Part shown: positions 1 through 9,953 of the stretch, one piece after another
Layout of the letters: every line of letters starts with the position of its first letter
Position numbering within the stretch: the first letter of the stretch is position 1
DNA from: JBKQVT01 sp963727245
GTDB lineage: Bacteria > Planctomycetota > Planctomycetia > Pirellulales > Thermoguttaceae
Assembly (NCBI GenBank): GCA_963727245.1
Contig: CAVSFO010000005.1
Coordinates: 372,001-436,000 of the forward strand
Direction of reading: 5' to 3'
Length of the DNA stretch: 64,000 nucleotides
Position numbers and translations under genes: made by a program
The notes under the pieces: model-generated
Databases searched by the model: none
What the model was told of the DNA's origin: nothing
The model's input: the letters and a program-made list of their open reading frames with translations, nothing else

Positions 1-982
1 TCCCTCCGACGAGGACGCTTTCTTGGCCGTTTCGGCCGGGGGCCGCTGCTGGCCGGGGGGCGGCTCGGCGGCCGAGCCGCCGCGCCGTGGAGCCGGCGAC
101 GGCTTGGCGGTCTCGGCGGCGGGCCCGGGAGCGACGGCCTCGGCCGGCGCCGCGCTGCGCGGCTCGCCTTTGCCGCCGGCCTTCTTGCGGCCGCCGGCAC
201 TCGGCGCGGCTTGGTCGGGAGCGGGTTTTGCGGCCGCCGGTTTTGCCGCCGACGGGGTCTTGGCCGGTTCCGCGGCCTGCTCGGTCCGCACTTCCCTGGG
301 CGCTCGGCGCTGCGGGAAACGTTCCTTCGCGGCCGGATCGATTTGCAGCAGCAGTTCGCGCACGGCCGGCGAGAACGGATTGGCCGTATAGTCGGCGCCG
401 AGTTGGTGCAGCAGCGAGCCGAACTCGATCCCCTTGGACTTGCCGACCGCCCGCTCCAGCCCCGGCACCACCCCGGCGGCCGCGTCCTTCTCGGTCACCA
501 GGTCGAGGATGCGGAGGACGGCCATGGTGCCGGAGTCGATGGGGATTTGGTGGCCGCCCAAGGCCGATTGGACGACGTAGGCGATGGTGAATTTTGTGGA
601 GCCGTCGAGTTTCTCCAGCCATTTCACCGTGGGGCCGAGGTTCTTTTTCCGTTTGTCTTCCAGGTCGAAGGAATAGTTGGCTTCAAAGATGCCGTGCAGG
701 ATCCGCTTGATGCGGTTGCTGGTCACGCGCGGATCGGGCAGCCCGGCCATGACTTCCGACAGCTCGGAGAGCGAGGTGACGCGGACTTCGTTCCAATCGA
801 AGAAGGTGTGCACCAGGGCGGCGAAGGCTTCTTCGGCCGCCTCGAAGCCGGCGTCTTCCAGGCAACAGGCGAACATCAGGTGCTCCAGCACGCTGCGGTC
901 GGCGCGGGGCCACCGGCTTGTAGTGTTTCTTCAGGATCTTGTGGACTTTCGCAAACTGCGCTGTGCGACTCACCGTGGTCAT
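1..982 (-). CDS. HhH-GPD (endonuclease III-like) protein, 3' end outside the window, one frameshift
   Basis: Last visible gene of the nusA-infB-rbfA series, cut by the left edge. With one frame change near 905-915 (consistent with a GC pair lost from a GCGCGC run) it reads about 320 residues. Around residues 105-125 the stretch YVVQSALGGHQIPIDSG resembles the core of the HhH-GPD fold of endonuclease III, where a helix-hairpin-helix is followed by a conserved Asp; I do not see the catalytic Lys or an iron-sulphur Cys cluster, so glycosylase activity is doubtful. The last 120 or so residues are an Ala/Pro/Lys-rich, probably disordered tail. ATG at 982 is preferred to GTG at 991. It follows rbfA by 39 bases and is probably cotranscribed. 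The fold assignment is by eye and moderate. Confidence 0.5.
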
Positions 983-1021
983 CAGAATCACTCCGGGACG
1001 TTGGGTGCCGAAGTCCAGTTA

Positions 1022-1459
1022 CTACTGTGGGGGATCGTCATCGAAATCGGCGTCGGCTGCGGAACCGTCGGGGGCTTGCTCCAGCGGCGGCGCGGCAGCG
1101 GGATCGGCGGGCTTCTCCGGCGGCAGGACCTGCTGCAGGATCTGGGCCACCGCGATCGAGCGCTTCACCCCCTGGTCCAGGAGGAAGCTCAGCCGCGGCG
1201 TGTAGCGGATGTCGATGCCCTGGGCGATCTTGGCCTGCAGGAAGCCGGCGGCGTTCTGCAAGCCCCGCAGGCACAACTGCTGCCGCTTGTCGTCGCCCAT
1301 CACGGAGACGTGGACCTTGGCGTGGCGGAGGTCGGCGGAGACCTCGACGCAGGTGACGGTCACGTCGCGGACGCGGGGGTCCTTCAGCTCCGCGAGGATG
1401 GCCATGCTGACGACCTCGCGGATCGCTTCGGCGGCTTTCTGCACGCGTCGTAACGACAT
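1022..1459 (-). CDS. rbfA: Ribosome-binding factor A
   Basis: Encodes 145 residues. RbfA binds the 30S subunit and helps mature the 16S rRNA 5' end. The first 110 residues show the family pattern: an N-terminal helix (RVQKAAEAIREVVSMAI), the LKDPRV motif at about 26-31, then TVTCVEVSADLRHAKVHVSV, and a late RYTPRLSFLLDQGV segment, matching the single KH-like domain. A Pro/Ala/Asp-rich tail of about 35 residues follows. Its ATG overlaps the infB stop by one base (TGATG), which implies translational coupling. No disruption is seen. The order nusA-infB-rbfA is classical in bacteria. Confidence 0.93.
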   Translation of the reverse strand: MSLRRVQKAAEAIREVVSMAILAELKDPRVRDVTVTCVEVSADLRHAKVHVSVMGDDKRQQLCLRGLQNAAGFLQAKIAQGIDIRYTPRLSFLLDQGVKRSIAVAQILQQVLPPEKPADPAAAPPLEQAPDGSAADADFDDDPPQ

Positions 1460-4122
1460 CAGGAACCCTCGTCAAAGGTCCGCCGGATCTCTTCGATCTT
1501 GTAGGCTTCCAGCAGGTCGCCTTCCTTGAGATCGTTGAAGCCGCCCAGTTTGATGCCGCATTCCATGCCCTCGCGGACTTCGCGGGCGTCGTCCTTTTCG
1601 CGCTTCAGCGATTCCATGGAGTAGTCGCCGATGACGCGGTTTTCCCGCACCAGGCGCAGGCGCGAGTCGCGCGGAATGGTGCCGGCCAGCACGCGGCAGC
1701 CGGCCACGGTTCCCACCCGGCTGATGTGGAAGGTCCTCTGGATCAAGGCGCGGCCCATCTCTTTTTCGTGTTTCTCCGGCTTGAGCATGCCTTCCAGGGC
1801 GGCGCGGAGGTCTTCGGTCACCTGGTAAATGATGTCGTAGCGGCGGATCTGCACGCCGCGCTGGTCGGCCAGGATGCGGGCGGCCTCGTCGGCCACCACG
1901 TTGAAGCCGATGATCACGGCGTCGGAGGCGTCGGCCAGGTGGACGTCGGCCTCGGTGATGCCGCCCACGGTGGCCTGCAGGATCTTGATCTGCACTTCGG
2001 GGTGTTGGAGCTTGCCGAGTTCCTTGCGGATGGCCTCGATGGAGCCCCGCACGTCGGCCCGCAGGATCATGTTCAGCGTCTGCACCTGGTCCTGCTGGCC
2101 CAGCCGCTCGAAGAGGGTCTCCAGGGTGACGTGCTCGCGGCCGCCGCTGAGTTCTTTTTGGCGGTTGGCCGCCGCCCGACCCTCGGCCAGCTCGCGGGCC
2201 TGCGTGATTTCTTCCAGGACATAGAAGCGGTCGCCAGCGCCGGGGGCCACGCTCAGCCCGGTCACGTTGACCGGGGTCGAGGGGCCGGCCGTCTCGTGGC
2301 GGAGGTGGGGGTCGAGCGTGTCGTACATCGCCTTGATGCGGCCGTAGCCGCTGCCGCAGACGACGATGTCGCCGCCGCGCAGCGTCCCCGATTGCACGAG
2401 GAACTTGGCGATCACGCCCCGGTCTTCGTGCATCTCCGACTCCAGGCAGGTGCCGCGGGCCGGACGATCGGGGTCCGCCCGGTAATCCTGCAACTCGGCC
2501 ACCGTCAACAGGGTTTCCAGCAGTTGATCGATGCCTTCGCCCTTGGTGGCGCTGGTCTTGACCAGCTCCGTTTCGCCGCCCCAGTCGCTGGGCAATAACT
2601 CGTTGGTCGCCAGTTGCTGGTAGATGCGGTCCACGTTCACGCCCGGCAGATCGATCTTGTTCAGCGCCACCACGATGGGGACTCCGGCGGCGCGGGCGTG
2701 GCTGATGGCCTCTTCGGTCTGCGGCATGACGCCGTCGTCGGCGGCCACCACCAGCACGGCGATGTCGGTGACGTTGGCGCCCCGGCGCGCATCTCGGTGA
2801 AGGCTTCATGTCCGGGCGTATCGACGAAGGTGACGGCCCGCCCGTCCTTCTCGACGCGGTAGGCGCGGATGTGCTGGGTGATGCCCCCCTTCTCATGCGC
2901 CGCCACGTCGATGCCGATGATGCGGTCCAAGAGCGAGGTCTTGCCGTGGTCGACGTGGCCCAGGAAGGTGACGATGGGCGGCCGAGGCTGCAGCCGGGCC
3001 GGATCGCCGGCCTCCTGCTCCAGGGACGCCATCAGCTTGTCTTCCAGCGAGACCTCGCGGCGGAGGTCCACCTCGACTCCCAACTCGACGGCCAGCAGCT
3101 CCGCCGTCTCGGCGTCGACGTTGGCGGCGATGTTGCTCACCACCCCCATGCCCAGCAGCTTCGCCAGGATGGCGCTGGCGGGCACGCCGAGGGCCTCGGA
3201 GAACGTTCGCACCGTGCAGGGGAGCGTCACCACGACTTTGCCCTTGCGCGGCGCGGCCGTGTTGGCGCCGGTGCGGCGGATGTGCGTGGGTCGCCGGCGG
3301 GCGGGCGTCGCCGTGGCCGGCTCTTCCTCTTCGCCGGCGGGTCGCCGCGTGCCGGCCACCCGCTTCCGCTTGAGCTGCCGCTGCTCGCGGCCGCCCAGGG
3401 TCTTGGGGGCTTCTTCCTTGTCGTCGTCCTTCACGGCGGCGGGGGCGGCGCGGCGCGGTCGTTCCCCCCGGCCCGGCAGGGGCGCCTCGGGCAGCGGGAA
3501 GATGACTTTCTCCTCGCCCCCGGCCGCTCGGCGCGGCGATGCCCGCTTGGCCGCCGCCTCATCCTTGGCCTTCTTTTCCTCGTGTTTGCGGAGGTGCTCG
3601 GAGAGCGGCTTGCTGCCGGCCCGGGTGGCGCGGATGGCATCGGGCGGGAGCTTGATGTCGGGCTTCTGCGGGACCGGCTCCTTGGACTTCGGCTTGGCCG
3701 GCGGCTGCACGGACGAGGGGACCGGGGCCAGCTTCATGGTGGGCGCCGGGCGTTCCTTCTCCGGCGGTTTGACGGCCTCGGTCTCTTCGGGGGTTTTTTT
3801 CTTGAGGGCGGATTTTTCCGGCTTGGAGGGCAACACCGGCACCTTGCCGGACACGGTCCCGCCCGGGCCCAGGTAGTCCTCGCGGCGGAAGGTCTGGGCG
3901 CGCACCGGCGGCCTGCCCGGCGGCGACTCGGCCCCGCGCCGGCGCTGCGGCCGGCCCGCTGCGCGACCCGCTCATGTAGGCCTTGAGCGTGACGAGTTCC
4001 TCGTCCGTCAGGCTGGCCAGCGCAGAGCCCTTCCCCTTGATACCTGCCTTGGTGCAGATATCGACCAGCTTCTTGTTGTCGATCTTCAGCTCTTTGGCCA
4101 GAGCGTAGATGCGGATAGCCAA
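1459..4122 (-). CDS. infB: Translation initiation factor IF-2, two frameshifts
   Basis: GTPase that delivers fMet-tRNA to the 30S subunit. Residues 1-50 (MAIRIYALAKELKIDNKK) form the IF2N domain; a long Lys/Pro/Ala/Glu-rich linker follows, then a second IF2N-like region (TVRTFSEALGVPASAILAKL), the GTPase domain with GHVDHGKTS, DTPGHEAF and NKIDLPG motifs, and domains II-IV ending RRTFDEGS. The total is about 887 residues, normal for an IF-2 with a long linker. Two frame breaks interrupt it: near 3930, within GCGCGGGGCC, and near 2779, where the universally seen EMRARGANVTD loses one base. Restoring GCGCGC at the first and one C or G at the second recovers a continuous protein, so both look like consensus errors. 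It starts 69 bases after nusA. Confidence 0.93.
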
Positions 4123-4191
4123 CGGGCTTCTCCCTCATGCGCGCCCGGCGGCGGCATGCCGCGCCGGGCAGTATTGCCCACGGATCGGTTG

Positions 4192-5727
4192 CTAACGGCC
4201 CTCTTCGCGGCCGGCGTCGTCACCGAGGTCCACTTCCTCTTGATGCGACGGCCCTTCCTCGCCGTTGCCGGCGGTCGCCGGCGGATCGTCGGCCGCGCTG
4301 CCGGCCGGCTCCTCGGACGCCAACTCCTCCGCGGCCGAATTCTCAGGTTGCTCGCTCCCTTGCTCGATATCCTGCTCGCTCTCTTGCTCGATGTCCTGCT
4401 CGCTCGTCTCTTCCCCTTCGACGGCATCGGCGGCCGGTTGGCCGTCATGCCCTGCCTTGGCCTCCGCCCCTGCCTCGGCCTCCGCCCCTGCCTTGGCCTC
4501 CTCGCCCGCTGCGGCCTCCTCGCCCGGTTCCTGGCGATCTTTCTCGCGCTGCAAGCGCCGTTGCACGGCGGCGGCCTTCTCCGCCTCGGCGGCCTTGACC
4601 TCGGCCTGAGCGACGATCCGGTCGGCCTGTTCGGCGCTGAAGCCTCCCATCTCGACCAAGGCGTCGGGCTCGATGATGGAGAGGTCGTCGTAGGAAAGGA
4701 AGCCTTCGCCCACCAGTTTTTCGGCCAGCTCGCTTTCCACGCCTTCCAGCGAGGAGAAGCCGACGACCGCCTGCTCGATCTGCTCGTCGAGTTCCTCGCG
4801 CGTCATAATCTCGATGTCCCAGCCGCAGAGCTTGCTGGCCAGGCGGACGTTCTGCCCGCGGCGGCCGATGGCCAGGGAGAGCTGGTCCTCGCGCACCAGC
4901 ACGATGGCCCGGCCCAACATCTGGCAGAGGATCACCTCTTCGACTTCGGCGGGCTGCAAGGCGTTGGGGATGAGCACCTGCATGTCGTCGCTCCAGCGGA
5001 CGATGTCGATGCGTTCGCCGCTGATTTCGTCGACGATATTTTTGATGCGGTTGCCGCGCACGCCCACGCAGGCGCCGACGCAGTCGACGCGCTGGTCCGT
5101 GCTGCTGACGGCGACCTTGGTGCGGTAGCCGGGCTCGCGGGCGATGGAGCGGATCTCGATCACGCTCTCGGCGATTTCCGGAATCTCCTGCTCGAAGAGG
5201 CGTTGCACCAACTGCGGCTTGGTGCGGCTGAGGATGACCTTGACCCGGCTGCCCGCCTTGCGGACCTCGTAAACGGTCGCCCGCACGCGCTCGTTGGCGT
5301 GGTGGGTTTCGCCGGGAATCTGCTCGCCGCGGGGCAGGATGGCTTCGACGTTGGAGAGGGCCACGGTGGCGGCGCCGCCTTCGTAGCGCTGGATGACGCC
5401 GGTGACCAGTTCTCCCTTGAGCTTCTCGTATTCCGCATAGAGGGCGTCCCGTTCGGCCTCGCGGATCTTCTGGATCATCACCTGCTTGGCGGTTTGGGCG
5501 CCGATGCGTTCGCCCATTTCTTCGGGCGAGAGGGGGACGCCGTTATGCGTTCCGGTGATGGCGCCGGTGTTGCGATCGATGGTGATCTGGATGTCTTCCT
5601 CTTCGCCGTAATGCTTTTTGGCGGCGGAGACCAGCGCGGCTTCAATGCCCAGGAAGACGATCTCCTTGGCAATGTTCTTGTCGCGGTGGATCGTGTCCAC
5701 GATCCGAAGTAGTTCGCTGGGATCCAT
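4192..5727 (-). CDS. nusA: Transcription termination/antitermination factor NusA with acidic repeat tail
   Basis: Encodes 511 residues. NusA binds RNA polymerase and RNA and acts in pausing, termination and rRNA antitermination. Residues 1-130 are the polymerase-binding N-terminal domain, about 135-200 the S1 domain, and about 205-350 two KH domains (DCVGACVGVRGNRIKNIV and LAIGRRGQNVRLASKL). A helix-hairpin-helix type region follows (FLSYDDLSIIEPDALVEMGG). The last 110 residues are a low-complexity Ala/Glu/Gln tail with internal repeats (EQDIEQESEQDIEQ and AGAEAEAGAEAKAG). It is the first gene of the operon; rimP, its usual upstream partner, is absent. The start has only a weak GGGGAAG ribosome site. 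No frame break. Confidence 0.95.
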   Translation of the reverse strand: MDPSELLRIVDTIHRDKNIAKEIVFLGIEAALVSAAKKHYGEEEDIQITIDRNTGAITGTHNGVPLSPEEMGERIGAQTAKQVMIQKIREAERDALYAEYEKLKGELVTGVIQRYEGGAATVALSNVEAILPRGEQIPGETHHANERVRATVYEVRKAGSRVKVILSRTKPQLVQRLFEQEIPEIAESVIEIRSIAREPGYRTKVAVSSTDQRVDCVGACVGVRGNRIKNIVDEISGERIDIVRWSDDMQVLIPNALQPAEVEEVILCQMLGRAIVLVREDQLSLAIGRRGQNVRLASKLCGWDIEIMTREELDEQIEQAVVGFSSLEGVESELAEKLVGEGFLSYDDLSIIEPDALVEMGGFSAEQADRIVAQAEVKAAEAEKAAAVQRRLQREKDRQEPGEEAAAGEEAKAGAEAEAGAEAKAGHDGQPAADAVEGEETSEQDIEQESEQDIEQGSEQPENSAAEELASEEPAGSAADDPPATAGNGEEGPSHQEEVDLGDDAGREEGR

Positions 5728-6150
5728 CGATTCTCACTTCCCCGCGTCGGGACAATATTGCCTCGCTCCGCTCGGCCCAAACGATGTGCCGAAACGCTCC
5801 AAAATCTTATGAGGGCATAACTTAGCGAGCTTAGTAATCCAGTAAGCATACTGGTCAAATTTCCCAGTGTCAAGGGGGTCGCAGGACGCCGGGGGCCACT
5901 TTTCCGCCGCCACGCCGCCACTCGCAAGTTCCCTTGCAACCAGACAGAGGGGTGCTGCGGGCCCACGGGCGGCCATTCGGCAATGTCAACGCGAGGAATC
6001 TCGCACCAGGGTGTAGAGTGTAGGCGTAGGTCAGGCACCCCGTGCCTGACAGAAGGTTGCCAGAATCCCCGGGGATGTCAGGCACGGGGTGCCTGACCTA
6101 CGTCTGCTGGACAAGCCAGCAGTGGCACACGCGTCCGCTTTCGTCCCGCT
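5728..6150. other. 423-base spacer upstream of nusA: possible promoter and an inverted repeat
   Basis: No gene seen. On the minus strand TTGACC (5858-5853) followed 16 bases on by TACTAA is a weak promoter candidate for nusA; a perfect hairpin CCAGTA-AGCA-TACTGG lies at 5839-5854 and overlaps it. At 6025-6050 and 6077-6102 are two perfectly complementary 26-base arms, each built around GTCAGGCACCCCGTGCCTGAC-type palindromes. Confidence 0.4.
6025..6102. repeat. Inverted repeat, GGTCAGGCACCCCGTGCCTGAC family
   Basis: Two perfect 26-base arms separated by 26 bases. Each arm is itself nearly palindromic. A single further arm occurs at 48317-48342 between a small membrane gene and rlmKL, so this is a dispersed family. 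Confidence 0.85.
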
Positions 6151-7469
6151 CTAGGGGACCCAGCGGCGGATCAGCACGGCGCTGGCTTGGGCCTGCGGCG
6201 TGACGCTGAGGTTGATGAAACTCTCGCCCGCCTCGACCGCCCCGTCACGCACCACCGCCACGGGACAATCCGCGTCGGGAGTCTCGTAATTCAGCGTGGG
6301 AAAAAGGTGACCGTGCTGCAAGGCAAGCAGGCTGGCGATCAACTCGACCATGCCGCCGCCGGCCCCCAAGTTGCCGAAATAACTCTTGGCGGCAACCACC
6401 GGGACGGGCCTGCTCCGGCCGCCGAAGACGCCGTGGATCGCCCGGGCCTCTTCGGCGTCGCAACTCCGCGTGCTCAGTCCGTGGGCGTGCAGGTGGCCGA
6501 TCTGCTCCGGAGCGGCCTGGGCGGCGGCCAGCACCGCTTGCAGCACGTTGGTGAGGGCCTGCTGGCGGCGGGCGATGAGCTTGCGAGAGAGGACGGAACT
6601 GGAGGCGGCGGCCAGCACCTCGCCGTAAATCGTGGCCCCGCGGGCTTGGGCCTGGCCGAGTTCTTCGAGCATGACGGCCCCGGCCCCTTCGCCCAGCACC
6701 ATGCCGGTGCGGTCGCGATCGAAGGGGCGGCTGACGCGGGCCGGATCGCCGTCGCCGCAGGCGAGTTCCTCTTGCTGGAGGGAGTGGACGATTTTCATGC
6801 AGTGCAGCCGCGTGCCGGTGGCCCCGGCCAACATGGCGTCGGCGGCGCCGCGGAGGATGATTTGGAAGGCCTCGCCCAAGGCGACGTTAGCGGCCGCCTC
6901 GCGGAGGGTCAGCGAATTGTTGGGGCCCCGCAGATCGTTGTAAATGGCCAGGTGGCTGGCCGGCATGTTGGGGAGATACTTCAGCAGCCACAAGGGGGAC
7001 ATCTTGGCCAGCCCTTGCGAGCCCCAGCGGGAAAACTCGAACGCGCCCGCGCGTCGAGGCACTGCTGGATGCCCTCGGTGAACTCGTCGGGGGCGCTGAG
7101 CATGTAGTCGACGCCGAAGCTGATGCCGGTGCGGTCCGGATCGGACTTGCCCAGCCCCTGGCCGGCGTCGTTGAGGGTCAACTGGGCGGCGGCCGTGCCC
7201 ATCAGGCATTCGCGGCTCATCACCTTGAGGCCCTTGCGGATGGCCTTCTTCTGTTCTTTCTCCAAGGGGCCGAAGTCGTCGATGTCGCCGGCGAACTGCT
7301 TGGCCTCGGCGGCCACGTGCACGGCGGTGGCGTCGGCGGGAATCACCGCCAGCGGACGGACGCCGCTGCGGCCGGCCGCCAACGATTCCCAGAGGGCTTC
7401 CTTGGTGCTCCCTAGGGGACAGATCGCCCCGACACCGGTGATGACGACTCGACGCTGCGTAGAACTCAT
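6151..7469 (-). CDS. Beta-ketoacyl-ACP synthase homologue lacking catalytic Cys and one His, one frameshift
   Basis: About 440 residues of thiolase fold, similar to FabF/KAS II throughout (VVITGVGAICPLG at the start; RPFDRDRTGMVLGEGAGAVMLEE in the middle). A clean GGAGG lies 5 bases before ATG 7469. One frame break near 7050, in GCGCGGGCGCG, is consistent with one lost G. By eye the catalytic region reads GPNNSLTLREAAANVALGEA where FabF has TAC[ST]SG-H; the Cys position falls on the Glu encoded at 6898-6900. The first His is kept (HAHG), but the second is replaced by Asn (SYFGNLGAGGG, codon 6370-6372, where FabF has GH). It therefore resembles a chain-length-factor type partner more than an active condensing enzyme. 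Fatty-acid or polyketide context is not present nearby. Confidence 0.8.
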
Positions 7470-7581
7470 GTATCCTCCGAAGCAGGCTGCCGGCGGCGCC
7501 GGCAGGATCGGCCTATTTTACCGCATCCAGCCGGGGTGTCGAGAGAGATCGGGCAGAGGAGATCGGCTTGTGGCGGCCGCT

Positions 7582-9657
7582 CTACCCCATGAAGCTTTCC
7601 AACACCTCCGGCGGGGCGGGGCCATAGCTGGACGGCTCCATCGTGCAGGTGGCGCGGCCCTGACTCAAGCCCCGCATGGAGTTGGAATATCCAAACAGGT
7701 TGGCCAGCGGGGCCTGGGCGTCGATCACGGTGATGCGGCCCCGGGCCTGGGTGCGGGTAATGATCGCCCGCCGCTGCTGCAAGTCGGCGACGATGTCGCC
7801 GAGGTTCTCCTCGGGCGTGGTTACTTCCAGCTTCATGATCGGTTCCAAGAGCACGATGCCGGCCTGGCGGAGGCCCTCGTTGAAGGCGTCGGCGGCGGCG
7901 AAACGGAAGGCCAGTTCGCTGGACTCGGTCTCGTGGACCTGGCCGCCCAGCACGGTCACTTTCAGGTGCATGAGCGGGTAGCCCAGGGCCCCGCCCCCCT
8001 CGGCATGTTCGCCCAGCACTTCCATGGCGGCCGCCAGGTACGTCTCGGGCAGGGGATTCTCGCTGGGCGCCAACGTGACGATCGGCTTGGGAAGCTTCGG
8101 ATTCGGCTCCATGCGGATGCCGAGCTTCGCTTGCAGCATCTGCCCGCCGATGTTGCGATGGCACTGGCCGGTCACGTCGACCGGCCGGGCGATCGTCTCG
8201 CGATAGCTCACCCGCGGCTTGTGCACCCGCACGCTCAGCCGATAGTCGCGCAACAGCCGGTGCTTGATCACTTCCAGGTGCAGCTCGCCCATGCCGCTGA
8301 TGAGCGTCTGGCCGGTTTCTTCGTTTTCGCGGGCATGGAAGGTGGGGTCCTGACGCTTCATCATCTCCAGCACGTCGGCCAGCTTCTTCCGCTCGGTGGT
8401 CGATTCCGGCTCGATGGCCATGGAGATGACCGTATCGGGGAAGGTGATCGACTCCAGGAGGATCGGTTCGCGGGGGTCGCAGAGGGTGTCGCCGGTCACG
8501 CTGTGGTGCAGGCCGATGACGCCGATGATGTCGCCCGCCTCGACCATGTCGACCTGCTTGCGGTCGTCGGCCTGGATGCGCCAGAGTTGCGGGATATTTT
8601 CCTTCTTGTCCTTGCCGGGGTTATAGACGCGGCTGTTGGCCTTGAGCTGGCCGGAGTAGACCCGCAGGTAATGCAGATCGCCGTGGCGGTCGGCCTGGAT
8701 CTTGAAGACCAGCCCGCAAAAGGGCTCGGCCGCATCAGGCTTGCGGGCAATCTTGACGTCCTTCCGCTTGGGGTCGTGCCCTTCGACCGGCGGCATGTCG
8801 GCGGGGCTGGGAAGATACGCCGCCACGGCGTCCAGCACCGGCTGCACGCCGATGCCGTCCAAGGCCGAGCCGCACAGCACCGGCACAATCATGCTCTGCA
8901 AGGTACACTGGCGAATCGTCTTGTGGATGAGGGCCTCGGGCACGGGCAAGTCGCTCAGCAACAGTTCGGTCAGCTCGTCGCTGTAGAGCGCAAGCTGATC
9001 GAGCATCTGGCTCCGCCAGAGCAGGGCCTCGTCGTGGAACTCGGCGGGAATGTCGGACAGCGCGACTTCCGTGCCGTCGCTCGCCGGCAGGAAGGTGAGC
9101 ATCTTCATGGCCACCAGGTCGATCAGGCCGCGGAAGGGATCGCGCAAGTGCGGCGGGCCGCTGCCCAGCGGCAAATTGACCGCCAGCGGCTTGCAATTCA
9201 GGCGGACGCCGATCTCCTCGAAGACGGCGAAGAAGTCGGCCCCTTCGCGGTCCATCTTGTTGATGAAGGCGATGCGGGGCACGTGGTACTTGTCGGCCTG
9301 GCGCCAGACGGTTTCGCTCTGCGCCTCGACGCCTTCCCGGGCGCTGAAGACCACGACGCCGCCGTCCAGCACGCGGAGGCTGCGCTCGACCTCGGCGGTG
9401 AAATCGACGTGGCCGGGCGTGTCGATGAGGTTGACGGTGACGTCCTTCCAGGGGAGGCTGACGCAGGCCGACTGGATGGTGATGCCGCGTTCCTGCTCCT
9501 CGGGATCGTAATCGGTGATGGTGGTGCCCTTATCGACCTGGCCGACGCGGTGGGTGAAACCGCTGTAGTAGAGCATACGCTCGGTGACGGTGGTCTTGCC
9601 GGCGTCGATGTGGGCGATGATGCCGATGTTGCGGAGTTGGCGGATATCGTGCGGCAT
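7582..9657 (-). CDS. fusA: Elongation factor G paralogue
   Basis: Encodes 691 residues, the normal EF-G length, no frame break. The GTPase domain has AHIDAGKTT (about 15-23), a switch II DTPGHVDFT (about 78-86) and NKMD (about 133). Domains II-V follow; a late MRGLSQGRATCTMEPSSYGP matches the EF-G C-terminal signature. EF-G catalyses ribosome translocation or recycling. It stands apart from the usual rpsL-rpsG-fusA-tuf operon and diverges from canonical wording at several core positions (for example TVTERMLYYSGFTHRVGQV), so it may be an EF-G2-type paralogue rather than the housekeeping copy; the sequence alone does not decide this. Confidence 0.92.
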   Translation of the reverse strand: MPHDIRQLRNIGIIAHIDAGKTTVTERMLYYSGFTHRVGQVDKGTTITDYDPEEQERGITIQSACVSLPWKDVTVNLIDTPGHVDFTAEVERSLRVLDGGVVVFSAREGVEAQSETVWRQADKYHVPRIAFINKMDREGADFFAVFEEIGVRLNCKPLAVNLPLGSGPPHLRDPFRGLIDLVAMKMLTFLPASDGTEVALSDIPAEFHDEALLWRSQMLDQLALYSDELTELLLSDLPVPEALIHKTIRQCTLQSMIVPVLCGSALDGIGVQPVLDAVAAYLPSPADMPPVEGHDPKRKDVKIARKPDAAEPFCGLVFKIQADRHGDLHYLRVYSGQLKANSRVYNPGKDKKENIPQLWRIQADDRKQVDMVEAGDIIGVIGLHHSVTGDTLCDPREPILLESITFPDTVISMAIEPESTTERKKLADVLEMMKRQDPTFHARENEETGQTLISGMGELHLEVIKHRLLRDYRLSVRVHKPRVSYRETIARPVDVTGQCHRNIGGQMLQAKLGIRMEPNPKLPKPIVTLAPSENPLPETYLAAAMEVLGEHAEGGGALGYPLMHLKVTVLGGQVHETESSELAFRFAAADAFNEGLRQAGIVLLEPIMKLEVTTPEENLGDIVADLQQRRAIITRTQARGRITVIDAQAPLANLFGYSNSMRGLSQGRATCTMEPSSYGPAPPEVLESFMG

Positions 9658-9759
9658 GGCGGCGGAAACTGGTTGCGAATAAAGGATTTAATGATAGTCG
9701 CCCCGGCCGCCGTGGTCAACGGCCGCGGGGGCGAGGTTTGCGACAAGATTTTCCTGCCG

Positions 9760-9930
9760 GCGCGGGTGGCCCCGATGGCTTTGCTATCGGGGCGGGTGCC
9801 ACTGGCTACGCCAGTGCTTTGGGCGACTGGCCCCAAGGGAAGCGCTGGCAAAGCCAGTGGCACACTTGGGCCGCGAAAGCCTCTTGTGCCTACGGCACCC
9901 CGATAGGCAAGCTATCGGGGCCACCCGCGC
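9760..9930. repeat. Nested palindromic elements
   Basis: Outer arms at 9760-9776 and 9914-9930 are perfect 17-base complements (GCGCGGGTGGCCCCGAT), each followed inward by a CCCCGAT-type hairpin. Inside lies a second inverted element whose arms carry GCCACTGGCTACGCCAGTGC (about 9798-9817) and its near-complement at 9843-9862. The inner element belongs to the family also at 16515-16582, 17141-17163 and 17379-17471. It fills the fusA-sugar isomerase spacer. Confidence 0.8.
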
Positions 9931-9953
9931 CATGATTTCCGTGCCGGTCCCTT

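Noticed and set aside
1726..2598. Long plus-strand frames in infB, nusA, fusA and rlmKL regions
   Set aside because: They are antisense to well-recognised proteins, caused by high GC at third positions.
2779..3930. Programmed frameshifting in infB
   Set aside because: No slippery heptamer or stimulator; both breaks are at GC runs and the same type occurs in unrelated genes.
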